A DNA stretch of 64,000 bases, from positions 1-64,000 of the forward strand of contig CAKSQF010000012.1 in assembly GCA_934486825.1 (NCBI GenBank), given 5' to 3'. Each line of letters begins with the position of its first letter. Positions within the stretch are counted from its first letter, which is position 1. This DNA is from an uncultured Eubacteriales bacterium. Its GTDB lineage: Bacteria; Bacillota; Clostridia; Oscillospirales; CAG-272. The notes beneath the pieces were generated by a model, which was not told the DNA's origin, did not search any database, and saw only the letters and a program-made list of their open reading frames with translations. This document shows, in pieces, positions 24,136 to 33,717 of this stretch. A program made the translations under genes and the position numbers.

Positions 24136-26202
24136 TTGAAACAGTACAATGCAAAGAACATAAGAAACGTTGCGCTTGTCGGTCACGCAAGTGCAGGCAA
24201 AACTTCTCTTGCGGAAGCGGCATACTATCTTACCGGAAAAGCCGACAGGCTCGGCAAGGTGGTTGACGGAACGACTATTTCCGATTTTGACCCCGAGGAG
24301 ATCAAGCGCAAAAGCTCGGTATCCACATCTCTTATTCCCGTTGAGTGGAAGGATGTTAAAATAAATCTTCTGGACAGTCCCGGACTTTTCGATTTTGCCG
24401 GCGGCGTGAGCGAGGCAATAAGAGCGGCGGGCTCTGCCGTAATCGTCGTATCCGGAAAGAGCGGCGTTGCGGTCGGAACCGAAAAGGCGTTTGCGGCGGC
24501 ATCCAAAAAAGGAATAGCAAAGCTCTTTTTCATAAACAAGCTTGACAGCGAGCATGCCGATTTCTACAAGGTATTCGAAGAGCTGAAATCGACCTTCGGT
24601 CCCATGATCTGCCCGCTGGTTGTCCCCTACGTGGTCGATCACAAGGTAAAATCATACATAAATCTGCTTGAATACCGTGCATACGAATACAAAAACGGCA
24701 AGGCAACCGAGGTTCCGATGCCCGACATGGGACACAGACTTGATGGTCTGCGCGCCGCAATTTCCGAAGCCGTCGCCGAAACAAGCGAAGAGCTTATGGA
24801 AAAATATTTCGCCGGCGAGGAATTCACTCCCGACGAGCTTATCATGGGTATCGCAAACGGCGTGCGCAGAGGCGAGATAGCACCGGTATTCTGCGGCGCA
24901 ACGCAGATACTCGAAGGCGTCGATCAACTTCTGAACGGACTTATCTGGCTTGCTCCGTGGGCTGAAACGGTTGCGGGCGAGACCGGTCACGACATGGCGG
25001 GCGAGCCGGTAAAGCTGACCGTCAATGAGGAGGCGCAGCCTGTCGTTACCGTATTCAAGACGGTCGTTGACCCGTTCGTCGGAAAGCTCCAGTATTTCAA
25101 GGTAATAAGCGGCAAGGTCACATCCGACACGGCTCTGCTGAACGTCCGCACCGGAACAATAGAAAAATTCAACAAAATAATGTATGTCTGCGGCAAAAAA
25201 CAGGAAAATGCGCAATGCATCGTTGCGGGTGACATAGGCGCGGTGGCGAAGCTTGCGTCCACATCGACAGGCGACACGCTCTGTTCGCCTTCAAGACCTA
25301 TATCGCTTCCCGGAGTCGCGTTTGACCGTCCCTGCCTTTCGATGGCTGTCTTCCCGGTCAACAAGGGGGACGAAGAGAAAATCTTTGCCGGACTTGCGCG
25401 TCTTGCCGAGGAGGATCCGACGATATCCTTTGAAACCAACCGCGAAACGAGAGAAACCGTGCTTTCCGGACTCGGCGAGCAGCATCTTGACGTCATTGTA
25501 TCCAAGCTGAAATCCAAATTCGGTGTCGATGTCACGCTTGCCGTGCCGAAGGTTGCTTACAGAGAGACAATACGCAAAAAGGTACAGGTACAGGGACGTC
25601 ACAAGAAGCAGTCGGGCGGTCGCGGACAGTTCGGCGACATCTGGGTGGAATTTGAGCCCTGCGACTCGGAAGAAATGATATTCGACGAAAGAGTTGTCGG
25701 CGGAGCGGTTCCGAAGAACTACTTCCCCGCAGTCGAAAAGGGACTTCGCGAATCGGCTCAGAAGGGCGTGCTCGCCGGATTCCCGATGGTCGGGCTGAAG
25801 GCAACCCTTTACGACGGCTCATATCATCCGGTTGACTCTTCCGAAATGGCATTCAAGCTGGCGGCAAACATAGCATACAAAAACGGTATACCGCAGGCGG
25901 CTCCGGTTCTTCTTGAGCCGATCGGCAGACTCTGCGCATATGTACCCTCCTACAATACCGGCGACATCATGGGCGACATCACCAAGCGTCGCGGCAGAGT
26001 TATCGGAATGAATCCCGCCGAGGACAATCTGACCTGCATTGAGGCAGAGGTCCCGATTGCCGAGACAGGCGATTTTGCGACTATGCTCCGCTCGACGACT
26101 CAGGGCAGAGGTCATTACACCATCGATTTCGCGCGCTACGAGGAAGCTCCCGCGGCGGTTGCGCAAAAGGTAACCGAAGCATACAAATCGGACGAAGAAT
26201 AA
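24136..26202 (+). CDS. EF-G-like translational GTPase
   Basis: 688 aa, start TTG 24136 after AAAGGGGCGG. The G domain has P loop GHASAGKTS, switch region TSLIPVEW, DSPG (G3) and NKLD (G4). Domain II, III (SVATFE-like ISFETNRET), IV (QSGGRGQFGDIWVEFEP) and V follow, as in full-length EF-G. The first residues and the P loop (HASAGKT in place of HIDAGKT) place it with the secondary 'elongation factor G-like' proteins of Gram-positives, not the main fusA product encoded in the ribosomal operon. A role in recycling or stress translation is only a guess. Own promoter and terminator. Confidence 0.88.
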   Translation: MKQYNAKNIRNVALVGHASAGKTSLAEAAYYLTGKADRLGKVVDGTTISDFDPEEIKRKSSVSTSLIPVEWKDVKINLLDSPGLFDFAGGVSEAIRAAGSAVIVVSGKSGVAVGTEKAFAAASKKGIAKLFFINKLDSEHADFYKVFEELKSTFGPMICPLVVPYVVDHKVKSYINLLEYRAYEYKNGKATEVPMPDMGHRLDGLRAAISEAVAETSEELMEKYFAGEEFTPDELIMGIANGVRRGEIAPVFCGATQILEGVDQLLNGLIWLAPWAETVAGETGHDMAGEPVKLTVNEEAQPVVTVFKTVVDPFVGKLQYFKVISGKVTSDTALLNVRTGTIEKFNKIMYVCGKKQENAQCIVAGDIGAVAKLASTSTGDTLCSPSRPISLPGVAFDRPCLSMAVFPVNKGDEEKIFAGLARLAEEDPTISFETNRETRETVLSGLGEQHLDVIVSKLKSKFGVDVTLAVPKVAYRETIRKKVQVQGRHKKQSGGRGQFGDIWVEFEPCDSEEMIFDERVVGGAVPKNYFPAVEKGLRESAQKGVLAGFPMVGLKATLYDGSYHPVDSSEMAFKLAANIAYKNGIPQAAPVLLEPIGRLCAYVPSYNTGDIMGDITKRRGRVIGMNPAEDNLTCIEAEVPIAETGDFATMLRSTTQGRGHYTIDFARYEEAPAAVAQKVTEAYKSDEE

Positions 26203-26208
26203 AAACCG

Positions 26209-26241
26209 AAACGGGTCTGCATTTTGCGGACCCGTTTCTTC
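26209..26241 (+). terminator. Terminator of the EF-G-like gene
   Basis: Stem aaacgggtctgc (26209-26220) pairs with gcggacccgttt (26226-26237); followed by TCTT. Confidence 0.75.
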
Positions 26242-26321
26242 GTCGGTATCGTCATTTTTTCATTCTGCACCGAAACATGCGCCTTGCGGCAAAAATTTTT
26301 GTTTATTTTTTCGTCAATCAC

Positions 26322-26350
26322 TTGACAAACGTGACATCCGATGTTATACT
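26322..26350 (+). promoter_or_regulatory. Promoter of the tandem GH2 operon
   Basis: TTGACA (26322-26327), 17-base spacer, TATACT (26345-26350). Confidence 0.78.
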
Positions 26351-26420
26351 TGCGGTGAAAATCGGCGAAATTTTCGCCGGACATATTGCATACTTTGCAC
26401 ATATTTAAGGAGAACTTTAT

Positions 26421-28133
26421 ATGAACATTCCGAAGACAGAATATCCGCGTCCGTCTCTCGTGCGTGACAACTGGATAAACTTAAACGGACAGTGGCAGTT
26501 CGAAATCGATCATGCCAACACCGGAATGGAACGCAAATTCTGGGAGCGCGAGACGCTTTCGGACAAAATTCTCGTTCCGTATGCACCCGAATCTGTACTC
26601 TCCGGCATAGGATATACCGATTTTATGCTGGCGGTCTGGTACAGACGCGAATTTGACCTGCCCGCAGAGCCGTCGGACGGCAGAATACTCTTCCATATCG
26701 ACGCCTGCGACTACCGCACCGTTGTCTTCATCAACGGCAAAAAGGTCGGTGAGCATGTCGGCGGCTACACTCCGTTTGCCTTCGATATCACCGATGTCGC
26801 GGTCCGCGGAGGAAAGAACACGGTTGTTGTATATGCATACGACAACACAAGAGATCCGCTCCAGCCTACCGGCAAGCAGGACAATGTCTACGACAATGTA
26901 CACAAGTGCTGGTACTACACCAGAACGACCGGCATATGGCAGACGGTATGGATCGAATTTGTTCCGGATACATACATCGAAAAAATCAAGCTGACCCCCG
27001 ACGTTGACAACAAAAAACTCAGAGTCAGGGTAAGCGCAAACAAGGTCGTCACCGACGGCACTCTTTCGGTCAGAACAAGCTACAAGGGCAAAGATACCGG
27101 AAGCGCAGAGCTTAAATTCGACGGCAGATATGCCGAATTTGACCTTGATATAACCGAACTGCATCTCTGGAATCCGGGTGCGCCCGAGATCTACGACATA
27201 GAGTTCACACTCAACTCGGACAGAGTCAAAAGTTATTTCGCAATGCGCAAGGTTGCAATCAAAGGCTATGCGATCGAAATAAACGACGTTCCGGTCTTCC
27301 AGCGTCTGGTTCTCGATCAGGGCTACTGCGGCGAAGGGCTGTACACGGCTCCTTCTTCCGATTACTACAAGCGCGAGATCGAATACGCGCTTGAAGCCGG
27401 CTTCAACGGTGCGCGTATGCACGAAAAGATTTTTGAGCCTTACTATCTTTACTGGGCGGACATGCTCGGATATCTGCTCTGGGGTGAGTATCCGAACTAC
27501 CACTGGAACGATTCGGATCCCGCGGCACTTGATTCGATGCTTCCCGAATGGATCGAAGCGGTCGAACGCGACTACAACCATCCGTCGATAATCGGCTGGT
27601 GTCCCGGAAACGAGGTCACATCCTACCGTATCGACAGAATCTACATTTTCCTTTACGATGTAACCCGTGCGATAGACCCCATGCGTCCGATAATCGACAC
27701 ATCGGGTTGGATACACGCAAAAACGGACATCTACGATTCGCATGACTATACCGGTGACCCGGTCGAATTTGCAAAGCATTACGAATCGCTCAACACAGGT
27801 GTCGGTGATGTCTACATCAGCTACGGCTGGGGCAAGGTTCCCCCCGTACCCTATGAGGGACAGCCCTACTTTGTCTCCGAATTCGGCGCGTCGGCAGTCA
27901 ACATTGAAAATCACGAGCCGACAGAGGAGGAATTCGAACGCTTCTACAAAACCTTCAAGGAGCATGTGGACATTCTCATGGACAACAAGAGAATGTGCGC
28001 GTTCTGCTACTGCCAGTGGTGCGACTCCGCCGAGCATGAATGTAACGGCTTCATCACACAGGACAGACGCAAGAAATACGACTTCGCACGTACCCGCGAA
28101 ATAATGGGACGCAAAGCGGAAATAGAGAAATAA
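26421..28133 (+). CDS. GH2 beta-glycosidase, first of a tandem pair
   Basis: 570-aa cytosolic enzyme: sugar-binding jelly roll (about 1-170, start YPRPSLVRDNWINLNG), Ig-like domain (170-275) and TIM barrel. The barrel has NGARMHEKIFEPYYLYWAD, acid/base Glu in CPGNEV (about residue 398) and nucleophile Glu in FVSEFG (about 487). The protein stops right after the barrel, so it belongs to the short GH2 group (beta-galactosidase/glucuronidase-like) without extra C-terminal domains. Substrate is not decidable. ATG 26421 follows AAGGAG. The next gene, 31 bases downstream, is a close paralogue. Confidence 0.87.
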   Translation: MNIPKTEYPRPSLVRDNWINLNGQWQFEIDHANTGMERKFWERETLSDKILVPYAPESVLSGIGYTDFMLAVWYRREFDLPAEPSDGRILFHIDACDYRTVVFINGKKVGEHVGGYTPFAFDITDVAVRGGKNTVVVYAYDNTRDPLQPTGKQDNVYDNVHKCWYYTRTTGIWQTVWIEFVPDTYIEKIKLTPDVDNKKLRVRVSANKVVTDGTLSVRTSYKGKDTGSAELKFDGRYAEFDLDITELHLWNPGAPEIYDIEFTLNSDRVKSYFAMRKVAIKGYAIEINDVPVFQRLVLDQGYCGEGLYTAPSSDYYKREIEYALEAGFNGARMHEKIFEPYYLYWADMLGYLLWGEYPNYHWNDSDPAALDSMLPEWIEAVERDYNHPSIIGWCPGNEVTSYRIDRIYIFLYDVTRAIDPMRPIIDTSGWIHAKTDIYDSHDYTGDPVEFAKHYESLNTGVGDVYISYGWGKVPPVPYEGQPYFVSEFGASAVNIENHEPTEEEFERFYKTFKEHVDILMDNKRMCAFCYCQWCDSAEHECNGFITQDRRKKYDFARTREIMGRKAEIEK

Positions 28134-28164
28134 CGCAAAAATCAACACAGCAAAAGGAGAAAAA

Positions 28165-29886
28165 ATGAACACAGAAAACAGAATCCCCCGTCCCGAATAT
28201 CCCCGTCCGAGGATGGTCAGAAACGAATGGATGAATCTTAACGGACAGTGGCAGTTTGAAATCGACCATTCGGACACCGGAGTCGAGCGCAAGTTCTACG
28301 AGCGCACCGATTTTGACCGCGAAATAACCGTTCCGTTTGTTCCCGAGTCAAAGCTGTCCGGAATCGAATATATTGACTTCATGAAGGCTGTATGGTACCG
28401 CCGTACCTTCACCCTTCCCGCTTCCTGGAAAGGCGGTCGCACGCTCATTCACTTCGGTGCGGTAGATTACAGAAGCCAAGTCTGGATAAACGGCAAGCTC
28501 GTCGGCAAGCACACCGGCGGCTACACTCCGTTCGCCTTCGATATCACCGACAGCCTTAATGACGGCGAAAACAGCGTTGTCGTATACGCATTCGACGACA
28601 CCCGCGACAGACTCCAGCCGAGCGGCAAACAGTCAATGAAATACAGCAACTATGCGGCTCAATATACCCGCTGCACCGGCATATGGCAGACCGTATGGCT
28701 TGAGCACGTACCCGATATCTATGTTGAAAAGCTGAAGCTGACGCCCGATGTCGATGCGGGCAGGCTCCTTGCGCTTGTAAGCCTCAACGCACGTTATGAA
28801 GGCAAGGTAACCGCGGTCGTAAGCTACAAGGGTGAAGAGATCGCACGCAAAGAGGTCTGCTGTGCGGCAAAATATGTTGAATTTTCGGTTGATATCCCCG
28901 ACGCACACCTTTGGTTCCCCGAATCCCCCGAGCTTTACGATCTTGAAATCCTTGCCGGCAATGACAGCGTAAAAACCTATTTCGGCATGAGAAAGGTTGC
29001 CATCAAGGGCAACGCGATCGAAATCAACGACCGTCCGATATATCAGAGACTCGTTCTCGATCAGGGCTATTATCCGGACGGAATCTACACCGCTCCCACC
29101 GAAGAGGACATAAAGCACGACATCGAACTGTCGATGGCAGTCGGCTTCAACGGCGCGCGCATGCACATGAAGGTCTTCGAACCCGCCTTCTCATACTGGG
29201 CAGACCACATGGGCTATCTCATCTGGGGCGAATACCCCAACTGGGGACTTGACGTAAGCAAGCCTGCGGCACTTCTTTCGATGCTTCCCGAATGGCTTGA
29301 GGCGGTTGAGCGCGACTACAACAGTCCTGCGCTTGTCGGATGGTGCCCTTTCAACGAAACCCAGGGCGACCGCAAGGCAAGCATATTCACGACAGTTTAC
29401 GACGTGACACGCGCGATAGACCCGATGCGTCCGATCATCGACTCGTCCGGATGGACACATGCCGACAAGACCGACATCTTTGACGTGCACGACTACGATC
29501 AGAACCCTGTCACCTTTGCCGAGCGCTACAAGCCGCTTATCACAGGTGAAGGAGACATCTACTATTGCCGCAACGCCGCCGAAACATATAAGGGTCAGCC
29601 TTATTTCGTATCCGAATTCGGCGGAACGCACTGGGACATCGACAGCGACGGTACCGAGGGCTGGGGCTACGGCAACGCACCGAAGGACATCGATGAAGTG
29701 TACTACCGCATAGAGGGCTTTGTCACGGCACTGCTTGAAAATCCCAAGATGTGTGCATTCTGCTACACTCAGCTTACCGACGTCATGCAGGAAAAGAACG
29801 GCATCTATTCGTACGATCGCCGCGAAAAATTCGACCGCGAGCGTCTCTATAAGATAATGACCAAGAAAGCTGCAATCGAGAAATAA
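28165..29886 (+). CDS. GH2 beta-glycosidase, second of a tandem pair
   Basis: 573-aa paralogue of the upstream enzyme with the same three domains and near-identical landmarks (YPRPRMVRNEWMNLNGQW, GGYTPFAFDIT, QRLVLDQGYY, DPMRPIID). Acid/base Glu in CPFNETQG (about residue 398), nucleophile in FVSEFGG (about 483). Differences cluster at the active-site mouth: CPFNETQGD here against CPGNEVTSY upstream, and an extra ~8-residue insert (DSDGTEGWGYGN) after the nucleophile. That suggests duplication followed by split substrate preference. ATG 28165 after AAAAGGAG; shares the upstream promoter and ends at a strong terminator. Confidence 0.87.
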   Translation: MNTENRIPRPEYPRPRMVRNEWMNLNGQWQFEIDHSDTGVERKFYERTDFDREITVPFVPESKLSGIEYIDFMKAVWYRRTFTLPASWKGGRTLIHFGAVDYRSQVWINGKLVGKHTGGYTPFAFDITDSLNDGENSVVVYAFDDTRDRLQPSGKQSMKYSNYAAQYTRCTGIWQTVWLEHVPDIYVEKLKLTPDVDAGRLLALVSLNARYEGKVTAVVSYKGEEIARKEVCCAAKYVEFSVDIPDAHLWFPESPELYDLEILAGNDSVKTYFGMRKVAIKGNAIEINDRPIYQRLVLDQGYYPDGIYTAPTEEDIKHDIELSMAVGFNGARMHMKVFEPAFSYWADHMGYLIWGEYPNWGLDVSKPAALLSMLPEWLEAVERDYNSPALVGWCPFNETQGDRKASIFTTVYDVTRAIDPMRPIIDSSGWTHADKTDIFDVHDYDQNPVTFAERYKPLITGEGDIYYCRNAAETYKGQPYFVSEFGGTHWDIDSDGTEGWGYGNAPKDIDEVYYRIEGFVTALLENPKMCAFCYTQLTDVMQEKNGIYSYDRREKFDRERLYKIMTKKAAIEK

Positions 29887-29901
29887 TTTCGGAACTTACC
29901 G

Positions 29902-29939
29902 AAAAAATATCCGCGAAAAAGCTTTTCGCGGATATTTTT
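29902..29939 (+). terminator. Terminator of the tandem GH2 operon
   Basis: A 17-bp perfect stem (aaaaatatccgcgaaaa, loop agc) with T-rich right arm. Confidence 0.8.
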
Positions 29940-29958
29940 CATTTTGTACGCTTTTCTA

Positions 29959-29987
29959 TTGAAATTTTTGTTTTTTTATGATAGAAT
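29959..29987 (+). promoter_or_regulatory. Promoter of the unknown-protein/BrnQ operon
   Basis: TTGAAA (29959-29964), 17-base spacer of mostly T, TAGAAT (29982-29987). Confidence 0.6.
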
Positions 29988-30032
29988 ATTCGAACATACC
30001 GTCCGATGGTCTGAAATCCGGGGAGAGCCGAT

Positions 30033-32252
30033 ATGAAAGATATTCTGCCGACCGAAAAAGGAAAAAAACTTGAATTTTCTCACTTTCCCGACCCCCTTTG
30101 CGCATTTGTTTACCGCAACTGGGGCATAATTCCCGCCGCAACCATGGCAAAAACGGTAGAGGCGACCGAGGACGGGATATGCCGTCTTGCCGCCGACATG
30201 GGACTGCCCCCCGCAGAGCCCGACCCACGCACTCTCGCGTGCGGGTATCTGACCGTTATCCGTGCAAACTGGCATCTGCTTGATTACGAACAGCTTTGCA
30301 CTCTTCTGGGATGGTCGGAGGAGAAGCTTACATATGTCATCAGAGAAGAAGACTTTTTCGGCGAAAAGCTCGGCGGTTTCAAGCCGGATACCGGAAAGCT
30401 GCTCTGGCATGATTTCGACCGTTCATCCCTGGAGCCGATCCGCAGAGCGACGATCGACTTTTATGACCGTCTCCCCGCAAAAACAGCATCCCTGTTCGAC
30501 TTTGTGAAATCCTTCGAAAAGGCTGCGGTCGGCGGTGTCGGGTCAGCCTCCTTCCATGACGCGCGTTTTGAAGATCGGATTGTCTATCCATATTGCGCAC
30601 TGTACGGAGACACCTTCCTTTCGGATACCGATTTTTCTTTTCCAGACGAGCTTCTTGAAGCTTATCGTGCGGTCGGTGTTAACGGGATATGGTGTCAGGC
30701 GGTCCTCTATACACTGGCTCCCTTCCCTTTTGATCGGTCACTGTCCGAGCATTACGAAATGCGGCTTGCGAACATGAAAGCTCTGACCGAACGCATGGCA
30801 AAGTTCGGTCTGAAGCTCTATTTATATCTGAACGAGCCGCGCTCAATGCCGATTTCCTTCTTTGAAACGCATCCCGGGCTCAAAGGAGCCGTTCACGGTG
30901 ATTATGCCTCTCTTTGCACCTCTGTACCCGAGGTACAGCACTACATTAAGGACGCGGTAGCGACGATTACCCGCTCGGTGCCGCTGCTCGGCGGATTTTT
31001 TACCGTCGTTGCCTCCGAAAATCGTACAAACTGCTATTCTCATTATGAAGACGGTCAGACCGATTGTCCCCGTTGCCGACACCGGAGGCGAGCCGATGTG
31101 CTTGCGGAAGTCAATGAGCTCATCCGCGAGGGTGTCTCGTCGGTTAATCCCTCGGTGAAGGTCATCGCATGGAATTGGGGAATGTACGGAGAGCTTCCCG
31201 CCGAATTTACCGACGCCCTGCCGACCGATGTTGCCGTAATGGGAGTCAGCGAACAGGCTGTCGAAAAGACGGTCGGCGGGGTCGTGACCCGTGTGATCGA
31301 CTACTCGATATCGGTGGTGGGACCGGGTAATTTTGCGCGTGAGATATGGCGGCGTGCCGCCCGAAGAGGACAGAAGCGATATGCAAAATGTCAGTTCAAC
31401 AACACGTGGGAGTGTTCGTTTGTTCCGTTTCTGCCGGCATTCCGACAGGTTTACACCCACATGAAGGGACTTTGCAGGGAGCAGGTAAACGGCATTTTTC
31501 TCAGCTGGACCCTCGGAGGATTCCCGTCGGTGACCCTCCGCATACTCTCTCCGATGTTTGACAGAGGCGAAATTCCGTCTCTCCGTTCATTGTACGAAAG
31601 GGTATTTCCCGCCGAAGCCGTCGATATCGTGGAGCGGGCGGGAGAATATTTCAGCAACGCTTTCGATAATTTTCCGTTTGATCTTCAGGTTGCGTATCTC
31701 GCGCCTCAGAATTACGGTCCGGCTTGTCTTTTGTTCGAAAAGCCGACCGGATGCAAGGCAACCATGATCGGATACCCCTATGACGACCTTGACAGCTGGC
31801 GTTCGATATACCCCGAGGATGTCTTTGAAAATCAGTTTTTGCTCCTTTCCGACGGGTGGGAGCGCGGGAACCGATTGCTCGGAGAGCTACCCGTGAAGTC
31901 GTCTGCACTCGATGAACTGATTGACTGCGCAGAAGCTGCCTACTGCCATTTTCGCTCGACCTATCTGCAGATACGTTTCGTCCGCGTCAGGGACGGCAGA
32001 GAAAAAGGTGATCTTGCCGAAATTGCCGAAGAGGAGGCATCGCTTGCCCTGCGTCTTGCGGCGGTGCAGCGGCACAATCCCTGCATAGGCTACGAATCCT
32101 CCAATCATTATTTCTACAACACCGCACTGCTGGCGGAAAAATACATTAACTGCCGCTACCTGTCCGACCGTATGAGGCGGGGCGGGTCACTGTCCGGCGA
32201 AAAACAACAAAGGAGAGGGGAGCCGATCACGGCGCCCCGGCTGAATCAATGA
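30033..32252 (+). CDS. Large cytosolic protein of unknown function, possible glycosidase-like barrel
   Basis: 739 aa, ATG 30033 after GGGGAGAG, no signal peptide. I cannot assign a family. Residues about 35-60 (TMAKTVEATEDGICRLAADMGL) look like a helix-turn-helix but may be only helical. Residues about 200-480 alternate hydrophobic strands and helices as in a TIM barrel, with acidic residues at strand ends (YLYLNEPRS, VVASENRTNCYSH, WNWGMYGE, FNNTWECSF), reminiscent of hexosaminidase-like glycosidases. A Cys pair (DCPRCRHRRR) follows the ENRTNC loop. The C-terminal 200 residues are helical. Its last codons overlap the brnQ start (ATGA), so the two are translated together. Confidence 0.7.
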   Translation: MKDILPTEKGKKLEFSHFPDPLCAFVYRNWGIIPAATMAKTVEATEDGICRLAADMGLPPAEPDPRTLACGYLTVIRANWHLLDYEQLCTLLGWSEEKLTYVIREEDFFGEKLGGFKPDTGKLLWHDFDRSSLEPIRRATIDFYDRLPAKTASLFDFVKSFEKAAVGGVGSASFHDARFEDRIVYPYCALYGDTFLSDTDFSFPDELLEAYRAVGVNGIWCQAVLYTLAPFPFDRSLSEHYEMRLANMKALTERMAKFGLKLYLYLNEPRSMPISFFETHPGLKGAVHGDYASLCTSVPEVQHYIKDAVATITRSVPLLGGFFTVVASENRTNCYSHYEDGQTDCPRCRHRRRADVLAEVNELIREGVSSVNPSVKVIAWNWGMYGELPAEFTDALPTDVAVMGVSEQAVEKTVGGVVTRVIDYSISVVGPGNFAREIWRRAARRGQKRYAKCQFNNTWECSFVPFLPAFRQVYTHMKGLCREQVNGIFLSWTLGGFPSVTLRILSPMFDRGEIPSLRSLYERVFPAEAVDIVERAGEYFSNAFDNFPFDLQVAYLAPQNYGPACLLFEKPTGCKATMIGYPYDDLDSWRSIYPEDVFENQFLLLSDGWERGNRLLGELPVKSSALDELIDCAEAAYCHFRSTYLQIRFVRVRDGREKGDLAEIAEEEASLALRLAAVQRHNPCIGYESSNHYFYNTALLAEKYINCRYLSDRMRRGGSLSGEKQQRRGEPITAPRLNQ

Positions 32253-33604
32253 AAAAAAGACTTACACTATCCGAAACACTCGCCGTCGGCAGTATGCTGT
32301 TCGGACTCTTCTTCGGAGCCGGAAATCTGATATTCCCTGTTTTCATGGGACAATCGGCAGGCTCGAACGTATGGACCGCAATCATCGGATTTCTGATTAC
32401 GGGCGTCGGCATACCGCTTCTCGGCGTGGCATCGCTCGGAATGAGCCGAAGCGAGGGGCTGCTTGAAATGAGCGGAAAGATCGGCAAAAAATATGCCGTT
32501 TTCTTCACGATCGCACTTTATCTGACGATAGGGCCCTTCTTTGCAATCCCCCGTTGTGCCTCCACCTCCTTTTCGGTCGGGCTGAGACCGATGATAAGCG
32601 ACAGTGCGACGGCAACTATTGCGACATGGGTATTTTGCTTCCTCTTTTTTGCCGCCGTCCTCTGGTTTTCACTGCGACCCGGCAAAATACTTACATGGGT
32701 CGGTCGCATACTTACCCCGCTTTTCCTTGTCTGCCTTGCGATCCTCATTGTAACGGCGCTCGTAAGACCCGCCGGCGATTATACCGCCGTTGAGCCGCAG
32801 ACGGCATACAAAAGCGCCGCCTTCTTTACCGGCTTCATTGACGGCTACAACACGATGGATGCACTCGCAAGCCTTGCGTTCGGCATCGTCATAGTCAACG
32901 CGATAAGGGGAATCGGCGTAAAGGAGCCTGCGGCAATCGCAAAAAACACCGTAATTTCCGGTATTCTCGGCTGTGCGGTAATGGCACTGATCTACGGCGC
33001 TCTTGCGATAGCGGGAGCACAGAGCAGAGCGATCTATCCGCTCTCCGCCGACGGAGGCGAAGCGCTCAATCTGATAGCAAGGCATTACTTCGGTAACGTC
33101 GGCGGCATTGTACTTGCAGTGACGGTTACCCTTGCATGTCTTAAGACTGCGGTCGGACTGATTACAAGCTGCGGTGAAACTTTTTGCGAAATATTCCCGA
33201 AGGGTCCGAAATATCATCATTTTGCGATCGGCTTCTGCGTCCTGTCATTTCTGATCTCGACGATCGGACTGTCGGCGATCATTTCGTGGTCGCTCCCGGT
33301 GCTTATGTTCCTCTATCCGCTTGCAATAACGCTGATTCTGCTTGCGCTCTGCGGAAATCTGTTCGGAAATGACCGCAGGGTATACGTTTCGGTGACGGTA
33401 TTCACCTTTGCCGCCGCGATCTTCGATTTTACAAAATCGCTCCCGGGGAAGCTTCCGGAGGCGCCCGTGATAAAGCAGATAAACCACATCGGAAGCCTGC
33501 TTCCGTTTTCGGATATCGGACTCGGATGGGTCTGCCCTGCGGCGGTCGGTCTTGTCGTCGGACTCATTTTAAAGCTTATTTTCGGGAAGCGCAAAAAAGC
33601 ATAA
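32249..33604 (+). CDS. brnQ: Branched-chain amino acid:cation symporter BrnQ
   Basis: 451-aa membrane protein of the LIVCS family with twelve helices. The family start is clear: AVGSMLFGLFFGAGNLIFPVFMGQ, followed by GVGIPLLGV and GPFFAIPRCASTSF. It imports Leu, Ile and Val with Na+ or H+. ATG 32249 overlaps the stop of the unknown 739-aa protein by four bases and is preceded by AGGAGAGGGG inside that gene. Such coupling to an uncharacterised cytosolic protein is unusual for brnQ. A terminator follows 15 bases after the stop. Confidence 0.92.
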   Translation: MKKRLTLSETLAVGSMLFGLFFGAGNLIFPVFMGQSAGSNVWTAIIGFLITGVGIPLLGVASLGMSRSEGLLEMSGKIGKKYAVFFTIALYLTIGPFFAIPRCASTSFSVGLRPMISDSATATIATWVFCFLFFAAVLWFSLRPGKILTWVGRILTPLFLVCLAILIVTALVRPAGDYTAVEPQTAYKSAAFFTGFIDGYNTMDALASLAFGIVIVNAIRGIGVKEPAAIAKNTVISGILGCAVMALIYGALAIAGAQSRAIYPLSADGGEALNLIARHYFGNVGGIVLAVTVTLACLKTAVGLITSCGETFCEIFPKGPKYHHFAIGFCVLSFLISTIGLSAIISWSLPVLMFLYPLAITLILLALCGNLFGNDRRVYVSVTVFTFAAAIFDFTKSLPGKLPEAPVIKQINHIGSLLPFSDIGLGWVCPAAVGLVVGLILKLIFGKRKKA

Positions 33605-33619
33605 TCACAAACAAAACCC

Positions 33620-33649
33620 AAAAAAGGAGCGCAATTGCGCTCCTTTTTT
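33620..33649 (+). terminator. Terminator after brnQ
   Basis: Perfect palindrome aaaaaaggagcgcaa / ttgcgctcctttttt, 33620-33649, ending in six T. Confidence 0.85.
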
Positions 33650-33717
33650 GCTCTGCCGTATAGCGTCACATATTTTCGGAAATACTGACTGCAAAAACAA
33701 GGAGTGTGATTGTAATT

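Noticed and set aside
26481..28292. A 603-codon minus-strand reading frame opposite the GH2 genes
   Set aside because: It mirrors the GH2 frames; the composition bias of this genome opens antisense frames, and the opposite strand encodes clear enzyme motifs.
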